DNA of 64,000 nucleotides from the NCBI GenBank assembly GCA_011526045.1, contig WYBE01000049.1:124001-188000 (forward strand), given 5' to 3'. The first letter of the stretch is position 1. Every line of letters begins with the position of its first letter. The DNA is from Nevskiales bacterium. Lineage in GTDB: Bacteria; Pseudomonadota; Gammaproteobacteria; Steroidobacterales; GCA-2729495. Positions 54,176-63,238 of this stretch are shown in pieces. Position numbers and translations under genes: made by a program. The notes below the pieces were generated by a model, which saw nothing but the letters and a program-made list of their open reading frames with translations, had not been told where the DNA came from and did not search any database.

Positions 54176-54766
54176 CTATTTCGCGCTCCCGGACGATTGT
54201 GTCCGAAGTTTGGCCCAGGCCTGCGCCAGTAGTTCACGGGCGTGCGACTCGGTTGCCGCATTCTTTTCCGCGATGAGCCCGGCAACGAATCCTTCCATCA
54301 ACGCGACGTTCGGCGGAAGTCCCTTGTTGAAGTGCGCTCTCGATGTGAAGACCACGTAACCGCGCACCGACACATCCGGCACCAGGCGCCGAACCGCGGC
54401 GACACGGTCATAGAGGACCGGCAGCGGATTCGGAAAGGTGGAACGGCGACCGGCGTCAAGGACCGTCCATTCGTGCATGGTCTCACTGCCGAAGACGTGG
54501 CCTGCGACATCGCGCACATCCACCACCACGATGCTGTTGCCCGTCAGTAATGCGTACTCGATGTGAATCTGGCCGGTTTCGGCGCTCGGGATGAGAACCG
54601 ACGAGAGGAGGTCCTCGCAGGCCTGCCGCAGTCTGGCAGCCGTGCTCTTCACAGCACGCCGGCGCAGCAACCACCAGACACCAGCCGCAGCAGCGAGCAA
54701 AACAACGATGAGCCCCGCAAGCAAGGCGTATTCGAGAGACAACGATTGGCTTTCCGCCTGATCCAT
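54176..54766 (-). CDS. Membrane-anchored NERD-domain protein
   Basis: A 196-residue protein with one N-terminal membrane helix (about residues 12-33, YALLAGLIVVLLAAAAGVWW) and a basic stop-transfer. A NERD-like domain follows: IHIEYALLTGNSIVVVDVRD, then WTVLDAGRRSTFPNPL and VSVRGYVVFTSRAHF. NERD domains are nuclease-related; a metal-binding Asp (VVVDVRD) is visible but the full active site is unconfirmed. It follows thrC by 14 bases and may be co-transcribed. Function unknown. Confidence 0.68.
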   Translation of the reverse strand: MDQAESQSLSLEYALLAGLIVVLLAAAAGVWWLLRRRAVKSTAARLRQACEDLLSSVLIPSAETGQIHIEYALLTGNSIVVVDVRDVAGHVFGSETMHEWTVLDAGRRSTFPNPLPVLYDRVAAVRRLVPDVSVRGYVVFTSRAHFNKGLPPNVALMEGFVAGLIAEKNAATESHARELLAQAWAKLRTQSSGSAK

Positions 54767-54780
54767 TCCGTTACATGAGC

Positions 54781-56076
54781 CTACAAACGCGCTGCAAGCT
54801 CCTTCAGGTTCGGCCCAATCGTGTCAAAATGCGCGGGAAGCCTCAGCAGGTGCGCAAGTTCAGCCGGGACTTCGATGCTGGTATCGATCAGCGGTTCGAC
54901 GATGGTGTCGAACTTGGCAGGGTGCGCGGTCGCGACGACGATCCAGTGGCCATCGTTTCGTTCCGCCGCCGGAAGTTGTCTGTACGCATGCAGACCCGTT
55001 GCGGTATGCGGGCACCATGGCGCTGTGTGCAACCGGTACTCATGACGAATCGAATCGCGGATCTCCGCGTCCGAAACCGGCACCACGGAAACCTCGCCGC
55101 GAATTCCTTCCACGGTCTCGCACAGATCCTGCAGTCGTTCCATGTTGCTGGGGTTGCCGACGTCCATCGCCGAAGCGAGAGTTGCAGTGGTTGGCCGGGG
55201 AAGCCATTGCCCGGTTGCGAGATAATCGGCCACTGTGGTGTTGGCATTGGTGGCGAGCATGATGCGGTCGATTGGCAGGCCCATTCGCCGCGCCCAGACA
55301 CATGCGAACCCGTTGCCGAGATTTCCGGTCGGCACGATGAAGCTCGGGTATTTGCCATGCCGGCGAAAGTACTCCAGGCTGGCCTTGGCGTAATAGGCAG
55401 TCTGCGGCAGCAATCTACCGACGTTGATGCTGTTGGCCGAGCATAGCCGGTGGGCAGTGCTGAGATCGCTGTCTGCGAAAGCTTCCTTGACCAGACGCTG
55501 GCAGTCATCGAACTCGCCGCGGACCGCAAGGGACAGCACGTTGTCACCCCAGCAGGTCAGTTGGTGCTGCTGGCGTGCCGATACCCGCCCCTGCGGAAAC
55601 AGCACCACCACGCGAACTCCTTCGCGGCGGTGAAATGCCGCGGCGACTGCTCCGCCAGTGTCACCCGAGGTCGCAACCAGGATCGTTACCCGAGGGCGGG
55701 CGTAGCGTCCCTGGTGGATGATTCGCGTCATTGCGGCAGCCAGGAAACGGGCCCCGGCGTCCTTGAATGCCGCGGTCGGTCCGTGGAACATCTCGAGCAC
55801 CGACAGCCCAGGCTCGATCGCTCGCAATGGAACCGGAAAGTTCAGCGCCTCGTGGCAGATCGCCGCCGTGTCGGCCTGCAGGTCGGAACCTGCGAGAAAT
55901 GGTGCGAGCAGGCGCTCGGCCACATCGGCGAACTCTGCTACCCCATCGAATGCGCTGGTCGCGAAGTCCGGAAGCGTAATGGGAACATAAAGTCCGCCAT
56001 CGGGAGCGGTGCCGCTCATGATGGCCTGTTCGACAGGCACGCCGGCGCCACGTTCACGTGTACTGCGGAACTTCAT
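54781..56076 (-). CDS. thrC: Threonine synthase
   Basis: A 431-residue fold-type II PLP enzyme converting O-phosphohomoserine to threonine. It has KFRSTRERGAGVPVEQAI near the start, GGLYVP, the PLP Lys in FHGPTAAFKDAGARFLA and the phosphate loop VATSGDTGGAVAAAF. The start at 56076 is chosen over an upstream frame that overlaps thrA. It lies 10 bases after thrA. The homoserine kinase gene thrB is not between them. Confidence 0.93.
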   Translation of the reverse strand: MKFRSTRERGAGVPVEQAIMSGTAPDGGLYVPITLPDFATSAFDGVAEFADVAERLLAPFLAGSDLQADTAAICHEALNFPVPLRAIEPGLSVLEMFHGPTAAFKDAGARFLAAAMTRIIHQGRYARPRVTILVATSGDTGGAVAAAFHRREGVRVVVLFPQGRVSARQQHQLTCWGDNVLSLAVRGEFDDCQRLVKEAFADSDLSTAHRLCSANSINVGRLLPQTAYYAKASLEYFRRHGKYPSFIVPTGNLGNGFACVWARRMGLPIDRIMLATNANTTVADYLATGQWLPRPTTATLASAMDVGNPSNMERLQDLCETVEGIRGEVSVVPVSDAEIRDSIRHEYRLHTAPWCPHTATGLHAYRQLPAAERNDGHWIVVATAHPAKFDTIVEPLIDTSIEVPAELAHLLRLPAHFDTIGPNLKELAARL

Positions 56077-56086
56077 GAGCAGGTTA

Positions 56087-58582
56087 CTAGTGAACCGGGC
56101 CCAGGAACGAGGCCAGCCGCAGCAGATCCGCAAAGACCCCGGCAGCCGTCACAGCCGGGCCTGCCCCTGGCCCCTGCACGACCAGCGGATTGGCGCTGTA
56201 GCGATCCGATTCGAAACGCACGATGTTGTCGGTGAGGTTCATGTGGGCGAACGGATGATTGTCCGCAAGCGCCTCCAGACCAACGGTCGCACCACTCTTT
56301 CGATCCAGGCGCCCTACGTAGCGCAGCACCAGTCCGCGGCGCCTGGCATCCTCAAGGCGTCGCAGCATCTGGTCATCATGCCCGGCCAGCGCACTGAAGA
56401 ATTCCCCGATTTCCAGCTTCTCGAGCCCGGCAGGTACCAGGCTCTCGACACGAACATCCGACATCTCCAGGCGCATGCCCATTTCGCGTCCGAGAATGAT
56501 CAGCTTGCGTGCAAAGTCCAGGCCGGAAAGATCGTCGCGCGGGTCGGGTTCCGTATATCCCTTGTCGCGGGCCTCCCGCACGATGGTCGAGAATGGCCGT
56601 GTTCCATCGAACACATTGAAGAGATAGGCGAGAGTTCCAGAAAGTATGCCTTCTATGCTGACGATCTCATCGCCCGTGAGATTGAGGTCGCGCAGCGTGC
56701 CGATCACCGGCAGCGCGGCACCGACCGTCGTCTCGTAAAGAAAATGTGCGTGATGCCGACGGCTCTCTTCCAGCAACTGGTCGTATTTTGCCAATGAACC
56801 GCTGTGGGCCTTCTTGTTCGGCGTGACGACATGCAGGCCTTCGCGAAACCATTCGACATAGTGATCCGCGACATCACCGCTCGCACTGCAGTCGATGATG
56901 GCACCGTGCGGGAGATAGTCCGTTTTGACATGAGAACGGAAGCGCGCCCAGTCGAGTACTTCAGATTTTTGTTCGAAGATTTCCCGCCAGTTCGAGAGCT
57001 CGACGGCTCGCTCGGCCAACAGCATCCTCGACGAGGTCGCAATCGCACGTACCCGAAGATCGAGGCCAAACTCCCTCCTCAGGCGATCGGCCTGCGCCGC
57101 CATCTGGTTCAGCAGTGTCGCGCCCACGTTGCCAGGCCCGACCAGACCCAGGGATATGGTCTTGGCGGAAAGATAGAAGCCGGAATGGGCTGCCCGCAGC
57201 GCCCGGGTTGCATCACGCTTGTCTATGACAGCGGAAATGTTTCTCTCGGACGACCCCTGCGCTATGGCGCGAACATTGATACCCGCGCTTCCGAGCGTAC
57301 CCAGGAATTTTGCTGCAATACCCGGAAGCCCGGCCATGCCGTCACCAACTACTGCGACGATGCTGCAATGTGGCTGCAGATCGACACTTTGTATCTGGCC
57401 CTGCTGCAATTCGAGCGAGAATGCCTGGCGCACGACTTGTTCCACGCCGGCCGCCTGTCGGGACGGCACGGCAAAGCAGATCGAATGCTCGGAACTCGCC
57501 TGGGAAATCAGGATGACGGAGATGCCTGCACGGCGCAGCGCACCAAACAGGCGATCGGCCGTGCCCGGCACCCCGATCATGCCGGTCCCCTCCAGGTTCA
57601 CGAGCACCACGTCGTCAACCGATGTGATCCCTTTGATCTGGTCGCGTGAGCCGGCGGAGTCCGGCCCGATCCGCGAACCCCGGGCATCCGGGTTGAAGGT
57701 ATTCCTGATATAGATCGGAATGCCTCGTGCCACGGCCGGCGTCATCGTCTGAGGGTGAATCACCTTTGCCCCGAAGTATGCGAGCTCCATCGCCTCGTTA
57801 TAGGAAAGGTCGCTGATGATGGTTGCATCAGGCACCCGGTTTGGGTCCGCGCTCATCACGCCGTCGACGTCAGTCCAGATCACGATTTCTGACGCATCCA
57901 GAAGCGCGCCGATGATCGATGAGGAAAAGTCGCTGCCGTTACGCCCCAGTGTCGTAAACAGCCCCTGCCGATCCGAAGCGATGAATCCTGTGACCACCGC
58001 AATGCCACTGTCCATTCCGCTGAACTGCTCGGCGGCACGCGGTCTCGAGTCTTCCCATTGCACCAGCGGGCCCATTTCGCTCTGCTCTACGACAATGACC
58101 CGCCGCGCATCGACCCAACGCACCGCCCGGTCCGGGTTCTCCCGACGACATCTTTCGCGGAGATACGCGGCCAGCAGGCGTGACGACCACAACTCGCCGA
58201 ATCCGGCAATGAGATCCCGGCTGCGATCTGCAGCCGAACGCACGAGTGATATCGCGTGCAGAACGTCCTCGGCGTCGTTCAGGTCAGACCGAAACGCCTC
58301 GAGGACCTGCCCCGACGCCTCCGCTTCGGGCAATAATGCGGCCACCGCTCTGCCGTATCGTTCGGCCAGGGAATCCAAACCCGGCTTAATGGCCGCAGAA
58401 CTGTTTTCTGCCGCGGCAACGAGCGCCAGCAGGGCATCGGTCATTTTCGCCATAGCGGAAACAACCACGGCCTGCCGCTGCGCCTTGTTCGCCAACAGAA
58501 TGTCCGCAACGCGGCGGATGCAATCCGCATCCGCCATGCTGGTGCCGCCAAACTTGTGAACCAGCCATCTGTCAGTTGACAT
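56087..58582 (-). CDS. thrA: Bifunctional aspartate kinase/homoserine dehydrogenase
   Basis: An 831-residue fusion. The aspartokinase (about 1-290) has VHKFGGTSMADAD and GRNGSDFSSSIIGALL. Two ACT domains with CFAVP and ERNISAVI segments follow. The homoserine dehydrogenase (about 465-831) has the NAD(P) motif LGLVGPGNVGATLLNQM, TPNKKAHSG and GDEIVSIEGILSGTLAYLFN. It runs the first and third steps from aspartate to threonine and methionine. The start at 58582 matches E. coli ThrA. The upstream region shows no run of Thr/Ile codons of an attenuator leader peptide. Confidence 0.95.
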   Translation of the reverse strand: MSTDRWLVHKFGGTSMADADCIRRVADILLANKAQRQAVVVSAMAKMTDALLALVAAAENSSAAIKPGLDSLAERYGRAVAALLPEAEASGQVLEAFRSDLNDAEDVLHAISLVRSAADRSRDLIAGFGELWSSRLLAAYLRERCRRENPDRAVRWVDARRVIVVEQSEMGPLVQWEDSRPRAAEQFSGMDSGIAVVTGFIASDRQGLFTTLGRNGSDFSSSIIGALLDASEIVIWTDVDGVMSADPNRVPDATIISDLSYNEAMELAYFGAKVIHPQTMTPAVARGIPIYIRNTFNPDARGSRIGPDSAGSRDQIKGITSVDDVVLVNLEGTGMIGVPGTADRLFGALRRAGISVILISQASSEHSICFAVPSRQAAGVEQVVRQAFSLELQQGQIQSVDLQPHCSIVAVVGDGMAGLPGIAAKFLGTLGSAGINVRAIAQGSSERNISAVIDKRDATRALRAAHSGFYLSAKTISLGLVGPGNVGATLLNQMAAQADRLRREFGLDLRVRAIATSSRMLLAERAVELSNWREIFEQKSEVLDWARFRSHVKTDYLPHGAIIDCSASGDVADHYVEWFREGLHVVTPNKKAHSGSLAKYDQLLEESRRHHAHFLYETTVGAALPVIGTLRDLNLTGDEIVSIEGILSGTLAYLFNVFDGTRPFSTIVREARDKGYTEPDPRDDLSGLDFARKLIILGREMGMRLEMSDVRVESLVPAGLEKLEIGEFFSALAGHDDQMLRRLEDARRRGLVLRYVGRLDRKSGATVGLEALADNHPFAHMNLTDNIVRFESDRYSANPLVVQGPGAGPAVTAAGVFADLLRLASFLGPVH

Positions 58583-58671
58583 CGGATGTACTCGCTCCCG
58601 CCCGTGCACTGGAGTCCGGATGGAAAGAATCCGGGAAAAGGGCGCCTCGAAAAGCCGCTAATAATAACTGC

Positions 58672-58693
58672 TTCGTGCCCGTGATAGCACGAA
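58672..58693. repeat. 7-bp inverted repeat between thrA and the HNH gene
   Basis: TTCGTGC and GCACGAA are separated by 8 bases, centred in the space between the divergent thrA and HNH-like genes. It could be an operator or an RNA hairpin. No U-tract follows on either strand. Confidence 0.35.
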
Positions 58694-58771
58694 ATTTGGG
58701 TTGCAAGCCCGCGAAATCCTGCCAGACTTGGTGGTCTGGCCCTGCGATCCGATAACAAAACCACCGGACCC

Positions 58772-59779
58772 ATGCCAAGAATATTCGTCGCTGCCGCCGA
58801 CCAGCCCAGGGACCGCAAGGACACGGACCGATCCGTCGCTCACCCGATCGACCGGCAAGTCATCATCGGCAACTTCAGTGACTCCACGTACCCGGAACTG
58901 ATCGATATAGAACGCCACGGCCGTGGCTTTTTCGCATGGGGGGTGCCACCCCAGGACCATCACGTTGAAAACTGGTTTCGCATGGCGAAGGGCGACTATG
59001 TGCTCATCGGCCATAAAGACTCGTTTCGCCACTATGGCAAGGTACTCGGCCGTTACCAGAACAAGCGAGCAGCACGCGCAATCTGGGGTGACGATGCCAC
59101 CGACGATGAGCTGCGGCAGTATCTTTTCTTTCTGACCGAGCCGATTCCTCTGGGTCAGCCGTACAGCACCCTGTCCGATTACCTTCCGGAAACGTTCTCC
59201 GAGTTCGAGCGTATTGGGGATGCAACGGTGCAACGAATCGAAGCGGAGTTCGGTTCGGTCGAGCGTTTCATTCGCCGACGCCTGCTCAACAGCTCCGTTG
59301 GCGGTCCGATGCTCGACATCAGCGGGATGATTCAGCTGTCAGAACGGGAACTCGCCCGGCTTCAGACCTTCGATCCGGACAGCAGCAAGGCCGGGCGCAA
59401 TCAGGTCATCGAGGGCATCATCCGGCGACGCGGCCATCCCTCTTTCCGCCAGCAGCTACTGGCGGCCTACGAGTCGCGATGCGCCATCACCAATTTCAAC
59501 GCAATCGACTCCCTGGAAGCCGCGTACATCATCCCGTACCGCGGTAAATTTACGCATCATCCATCGAACGGCTTGTTGCTGCGCGCAGACCTTCACACCT
59601 TGTTCGATCTCGGGAAAATCGCCATCGACACACGTTCCATGACCGTGATTCTTGCCGACGAACTACTCGAGAGCAGCTACAAGATCCTGCATGGCCGCCC
59701 TCTGCGCTATCCCGGCATCGAGGAACAACGGCCGAGCACCGAGGCGCTCGACCTGCACCGCCGGCTCGCTGGTCTATGA
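58772..59779 (+). CDS. HNH endonuclease-like protein with N-terminal PUA/EVE-like domain
   Basis: A 335-residue protein. The C-terminal HNH_2-type domain (about 218-285) has HPSFRQQLLAAYESRCAIT, then SLEAAYIIPYRGKFTHHPSNG and LLLRADLHTLFDLGKI. The usual Ala-His-Ile is Ala-Tyr-Ile (Tyr252); Asn266, His275 and Asp279 are kept. The N-terminal part (about 30-125) has WFRMAKGDYVLIGH, a hydrophobic strand and YGKVLGRYQ, which looks like a PUA/EVE-fold base-reading domain. This layout is that of modification-dependent restriction enzymes, but that role is inference. It is divergent from thrA and upstream of a P-loop ATPase gene. Confidence 0.68.
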   Translation: MPRIFVAAADQPRDRKDTDRSVAHPIDRQVIIGNFSDSTYPELIDIERHGRGFFAWGVPPQDHHVENWFRMAKGDYVLIGHKDSFRHYGKVLGRYQNKRAARAIWGDDATDDELRQYLFFLTEPIPLGQPYSTLSDYLPETFSEFERIGDATVQRIEAEFGSVERFIRRRLLNSSVGGPMLDISGMIQLSERELARLQTFDPDSSKAGRNQVIEGIIRRRGHPSFRQQLLAAYESRCAITNFNAIDSLEAAYIIPYRGKFTHHPSNGLLLRADLHTLFDLGKIAIDTRSMTVILADELLESSYKILHGRPLRYPGIEEQRPSTEALDLHRRLAGL

Positions 59780-59787
59780 GGCATGAC

Positions 59788-59849
59788 GATATTTCGTTAC
59801 TCTGGATGGCATTACAAATATCTGATAAGTTACTATTTATACGATATTT
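59788..59849. repeat. AT-rich repeat cluster between HNH and ATPase genes
   Basis: ACGATATTT occurs at 59786-59794 and again at 59841-59849, and its inverted core AAATATC lies between at 59816-59822. This patch is strongly AT-rich compared with its surroundings. It may be a regulator-binding or promoter region for the downstream ATPase gene. Confidence 0.4.
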
Positions 59850-59939
59850 ATTACGAGCAGTAGCCCTCGATGGCCCGGTTTGCCACCGGCTTCCGTTGAG
59901 CGCTTGTCCGGCCATCCTCCCGACGCGACAATCGCCGCC

Positions 59940-60794
59940 ATGCTGATGACACGCAACGAGTTCCTCGCCTGGCCTCGCAAGGCCATCACGCTGCTGGGCA
60001 TGTCAGGCGTTGGCAAGACAACGCTGGCCAACCGGCTTCCGACGGGTTCCTGGTTTCACTATTCAGGCGATTACCGCATTGGAACCCGATATCTCTCGGA
60101 GCACATCGTCGACAATTTCAAACGGGAAGCGATGAAGGTTCCGTTCCTGCGCGATCTATTGCGCAATGATTCGATCTACATCGCCAGCAACATTACCGTG
60201 GACAACCTGGAGCCGATTTCCACGTTCCTTGGGAAAATCGGGCGCCGGGACAGCGGCGGCCTCAGCCTCTCAGAATTCAAGCGACGCCAGCGGATGCACC
60301 GGGATGCTGAAGCTTCGGCGATGAGGGATGTCGCTGACTTCATCGTCAAGGCCAAGGAAATTTACGGCTATGACCACCTCATCAACGATGCGGGCGGCAG
60401 CATCTGTGAAATCGACGATCCGGAGATGTTACGGATCCTCTCCGATCACACGCTCATTCTTTACCTGCGCGCCGGGCCGGATATGGAGCAGGAACTCATA
60501 CGTCGAGCGGTCGCAAAACCGAAGCCCCTGTACTACCGCGACGACTTCCTGGACAGCAGGCTCGCCGAGTACCTGCGGCTGGAAGGACTGTCCTCGCCCG
60601 AGGAGATCGTCCCGGACCGTTTCGTCCAGTGGATCTTCCCAAGCCTCGTTCGGCATCGGCGCCCCCGGTACGAAGAGATTGCCGCGCGCTATGGATACAC
60701 GACCGATGCAAATGAACTCGCCGGCGTACGTGATGAAGCGGATTTCCTCAATCTCGTAGGCGATGCGATCGACCGGCGGAAAACTCCGGGATGA
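59940..60794 (+). CDS. Conserved P-loop ATPase of unknown function
   Basis: A 284-residue protein. A Walker A ITLLGMSGVGKTTLANRL lies near residue 20, followed by SWFHYSGDYRIGTRYL. Later segments include GGLSLSEFKRRQRMHRDAEASAMRDV and HLINDAGGSICEIDDPE, and the end is helical. It looks like a kinase-type P-loop protein conserved among proteobacteria, but I know of no assigned role. The start at 59940 (MLMTRNEFLAW) is chosen because upstream residues are not conserved-looking. The AT-rich repeat cluster lies just before it. Confidence 0.72.
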   Translation: MLMTRNEFLAWPRKAITLLGMSGVGKTTLANRLPTGSWFHYSGDYRIGTRYLSEHIVDNFKREAMKVPFLRDLLRNDSIYIASNITVDNLEPISTFLGKIGRRDSGGLSLSEFKRRQRMHRDAEASAMRDVADFIVKAKEIYGYDHLINDAGGSICEIDDPEMLRILSDHTLILYLRAGPDMEQELIRRAVAKPKPLYYRDDFLDSRLAEYLRLEGLSSPEEIVPDRFVQWIFPSLVRHRRPRYEEIAARYGYTTDANELAGVRDEADFLNLVGDAIDRRKTPG

Positions 60795-60874
60795 GTCGTT
60801 CTGCTGGAAGACCATTCGAAGGAGATCGCTGACCACTTCGCGACTGGAGACGGTCGCTACCAGCGTACGGGATC

Positions 60875-61486
60875 ATGGGTTGTTACACTCGCCGCATTCT
60901 GCCCTGGCTGATCGATCGGGGCATGCGCAACAAGGTTCTTACCCGGTATCGCCCCCGCGTACCGCCCAAGGCGTGTGGGCGAGTACTGGAGATAGGGATC
61001 GGTGCCGGCCGAAATTTTCCGTACTACACCCGCGCAGTCGAGCACCTGTTCGGACTCGAGCCATCCGACTATCTTCGCAATGCTGCTGCCATGGCGGCAG
61101 CCTCGGTTCCTTTCCCATTGTCGTTGATAGCAGCCGGCGCAGAGGAGATCCCCCTGGATAACGCAAGCATGGACACGGTCGTCAGCACCTGGTCCATGTG
61201 CTCGGTTCCGGATATCGAAACCGCGCTGGCCGAGATGCGGCGTGTACTGAAGCCTGGCGGTCGGTTCTTGTTCATGGAGCATGGACGAGCCCCCGACGCG
61301 GATGTCTGCCGCACCCAGGACCGTCTGACACCGCTGTTTCAGTTGCTCGCGGGATGCAACCCGGGGCGCCCGATGCAGAAGCTGATAACGGCCGCCGGAT
61401 TCCGCATCGGGGATTTCGAGTCGGCCTATCTCGAGGGGCCACGGTTCCTCGCCTATCATTACATCGGCGAGGCCCGGCCCGCCTGA
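60875..61486 (+). CDS. Class I SAM-dependent methyltransferase
   Basis: A 203-residue Rossmann methyltransferase of the UbiE/Methyltransf_11 group. Motif I is VLEIGIGAGRNFPYY, the acidic loop LFGLEPSDY follows, then STWSMCSVPDIETALAEMRRVLKPGG and FLFMEHG. The Cys-containing GCNPGRPMQKLITAAGF segment resembles the phospholipid- or thiol-methyltransferase (METTL7-like) subgroup. The substrate is unknown. Confidence 0.8.
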   Translation: MGCYTRRILPWLIDRGMRNKVLTRYRPRVPPKACGRVLEIGIGAGRNFPYYTRAVEHLFGLEPSDYLRNAAAMAAASVPFPLSLIAAGAEEIPLDNASMDTVVSTWSMCSVPDIETALAEMRRVLKPGGRFLFMEHGRAPDADVCRTQDRLTPLFQLLAGCNPGRPMQKLITAAGFRIGDFESAYLEGPRFLAYHYIGEARPA

Positions 61487-61642
61487 GGTCCTTCCGGTCC
61501 GGCGATACGGCTTGGGAGGCGTTTCAACGTCGGATAGACTGTGCTCCCGGTCAGATTCCGGCGAGCATGGCCGCAACTGGCCGTGTGACGCGAACAGCGC
61601 AATAGGGCCGGCAAGCAGGCTAAAGAAGAAAATCGAACCCCT

Positions 61643-62851
61643 ATGAGCCAGGAGCCCACCCCTCGCCCGCTCGACGGATTCCGCGTCCTCGAACTGGGAC
61701 AGTTACTTGCAGGTCCGTTCACGACCAGCATCCTTGGGTACTTCGGTGCGGAGGTCATCAAGATCGAACCTCCAGGCAGCGGCGATCCGATCCGGACCTG
61801 GCGTGTCATGCAGGACGGTGTCTCGCTGTGGTGGCACAGCCTTGGCCGCAACAAAAAATGCATCACTGTGAACCTGCGTAGCGAGAAAGGCCGGGATATC
61901 GTCCGGCAACTTGCCGCGCAAGCGGATGTTCTGGTCGAAAATTTCCGGCCGGGAACCATGGAGAGCTGGGCTCTCGGACCAGACGATCTTCGTCGGACTC
62001 ATCCGGAGTTGATCTACGCGAGGATTTCCGGTTACGGGCAAACCGGACCCTATGCATCACGCCCGGGATTTGCCTCGGTGTGTGAAGGCGTGGGCGGCTT
62101 TCGTTACGTCAATGGATTTCCGGGAGAAGCCCCGGTCCGCCCGAACCTCAGCCTCGGCGACACGTTGGCGGCCATTCATTCCGTCATCGGCATTCTGCTG
62201 GCCTGTGTGCACCGCCTGAAAGGCCGCGGAAATCCCGGGCAGGTCATTGATACGGCTATTTACGAGGCTGTATTCAACATGATGGAAGGCGTCGTTCCCG
62301 AGTATTCGGGCGCTGGCGTGGTGCGCGAACCCTCCGGTTCAACTCTGACCGGGATCGTGCCGACCAATACCTATCGCTGCAAAGACGGCAAGTACGTGAT
62401 CATCGGCGGTAACGGTGACTCGATCTACAAGCGTCTGATGAATGCCATGGGGCGGGAGGATCTCGCCAACGATCCGCGAATGGCGAACAACGCAGGACGC
62501 GTGCAGCACGAAAAGGAACTCGATGCGGCAATTGCCGCATGGACCTCGACCATCAGTGCTGCCGAAGTCCTGGAGATCCTCGATTCAGTGACTGTCCCGG
62601 CGGGCGCTATTTTCAATGTCGTGGACATGGTGCAGGACGAGCATTTCAAGGCGCGCGGACTGTTTGAAACGGTCACGGTCAACGGCAAGCCCCTGGTCAT
62701 ACCCGCCATGGTGCCGTTCCTCAGCGCAACCCCGGGGAGAACCGAGTGGCCCGGACCGGCCATCGGTGCACACAACCAGGAGGTCTTTGGAGAACTCCTG
62801 GGCTACTCGGCCGCTGAGATCGAGACGCTGCGCAGCGACGGCATTATCTGA
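61643..62851 (+). CDS. Family III CoA-transferase (CaiB/BaiF type)
   Basis: A 402-residue CoA-transferase. The N-terminus has VLELGQLLAGPFTTSILGYFGAEVIKIEPP, then CITVNLRSEKGRDIVRQL and VLVENFRPGTMESW. The catalytic Asp lies in NLSLGDTLAAIHSV near residue 173, and the end holds VFGELLGYSAAEI. The family moves CoA between organic acids; overall similarity is to the succinyl-/glutarate-CoA type. No partner acyl-CoA dehydrogenase is next to it, so the substrate is open. Confidence 0.87.
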   Translation: MSQEPTPRPLDGFRVLELGQLLAGPFTTSILGYFGAEVIKIEPPGSGDPIRTWRVMQDGVSLWWHSLGRNKKCITVNLRSEKGRDIVRQLAAQADVLVENFRPGTMESWALGPDDLRRTHPELIYARISGYGQTGPYASRPGFASVCEGVGGFRYVNGFPGEAPVRPNLSLGDTLAAIHSVIGILLACVHRLKGRGNPGQVIDTAIYEAVFNMMEGVVPEYSGAGVVREPSGSTLTGIVPTNTYRCKDGKYVIIGGNGDSIYKRLMNAMGREDLANDPRMANNAGRVQHEKELDAAIAAWTSTISAAEVLEILDSVTVPAGAIFNVVDMVQDEHFKARGLFETVTVNGKPLVIPAMVPFLSATPGRTEWPGPAIGAHNQEVFGELLGYSAAEIETLRSDGII

Positions 62852-62945
62852 CTGTCGATACCGGTCAAACACCGTCGCTTGAATTGCGGGAGCAGACGGA
62901 ACAATGTGAGGAGCCCACCTCAACTGGTCCACATGCCAAGTGAGT

Positions 62946-63233
62946 TTACGCCGCCTGTTGCAGCTCCGCGACCAGCGGTCGGGCGTAGGCCGTTTCCGGC
63001 GCCGGAGGTCGATAGCCAAGCGAACCGTGAGGGCGGATAGTGTTGTAGTGAACCCGCCAGCGCTCGACCAGCACCTGGGCTTCGCGCAGCGTGTAAAAGA
63101 TCTCCCCGTTCAGCAGCTCAACGCGGAACCGACCGTTGAACGATTCGCAGTAGCCGTTCTCCCAGGGGCTGCCGGGGGTGACTGCTGATCCCGCGCACTC
63201 GCGGATTTCCCCTAGAGCCGAGTGCGCCGACAC
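62946..63233 (-). pseudogene. IS3-family transposase OrfB remnant (C-terminal end)
   Basis: The last 80 or so residues of an IS3-type integrase-core transposase: GSPWENGYCESFNGRFRVE holds the final catalytic Glu, then NGEIFYTLREAQVLVERW and HYNTIRPHGSLGYRPPAPE. The part with the two catalytic Asp residues is missing; upstream of about base 63185 the reading becomes unrelated. No orfA and no clear terminal inverted repeats are visible. It is a decayed insertion sequence fragment. Confidence 0.8.
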
Positions 63234-63238
63234 GCGGG

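Noticed and set aside
58583-58771. Threonine attenuator leader peptide upstream of thrA
   Set aside because: There is no short frame with Thr or Ile codon runs and no terminator hairpin with a U-tract.
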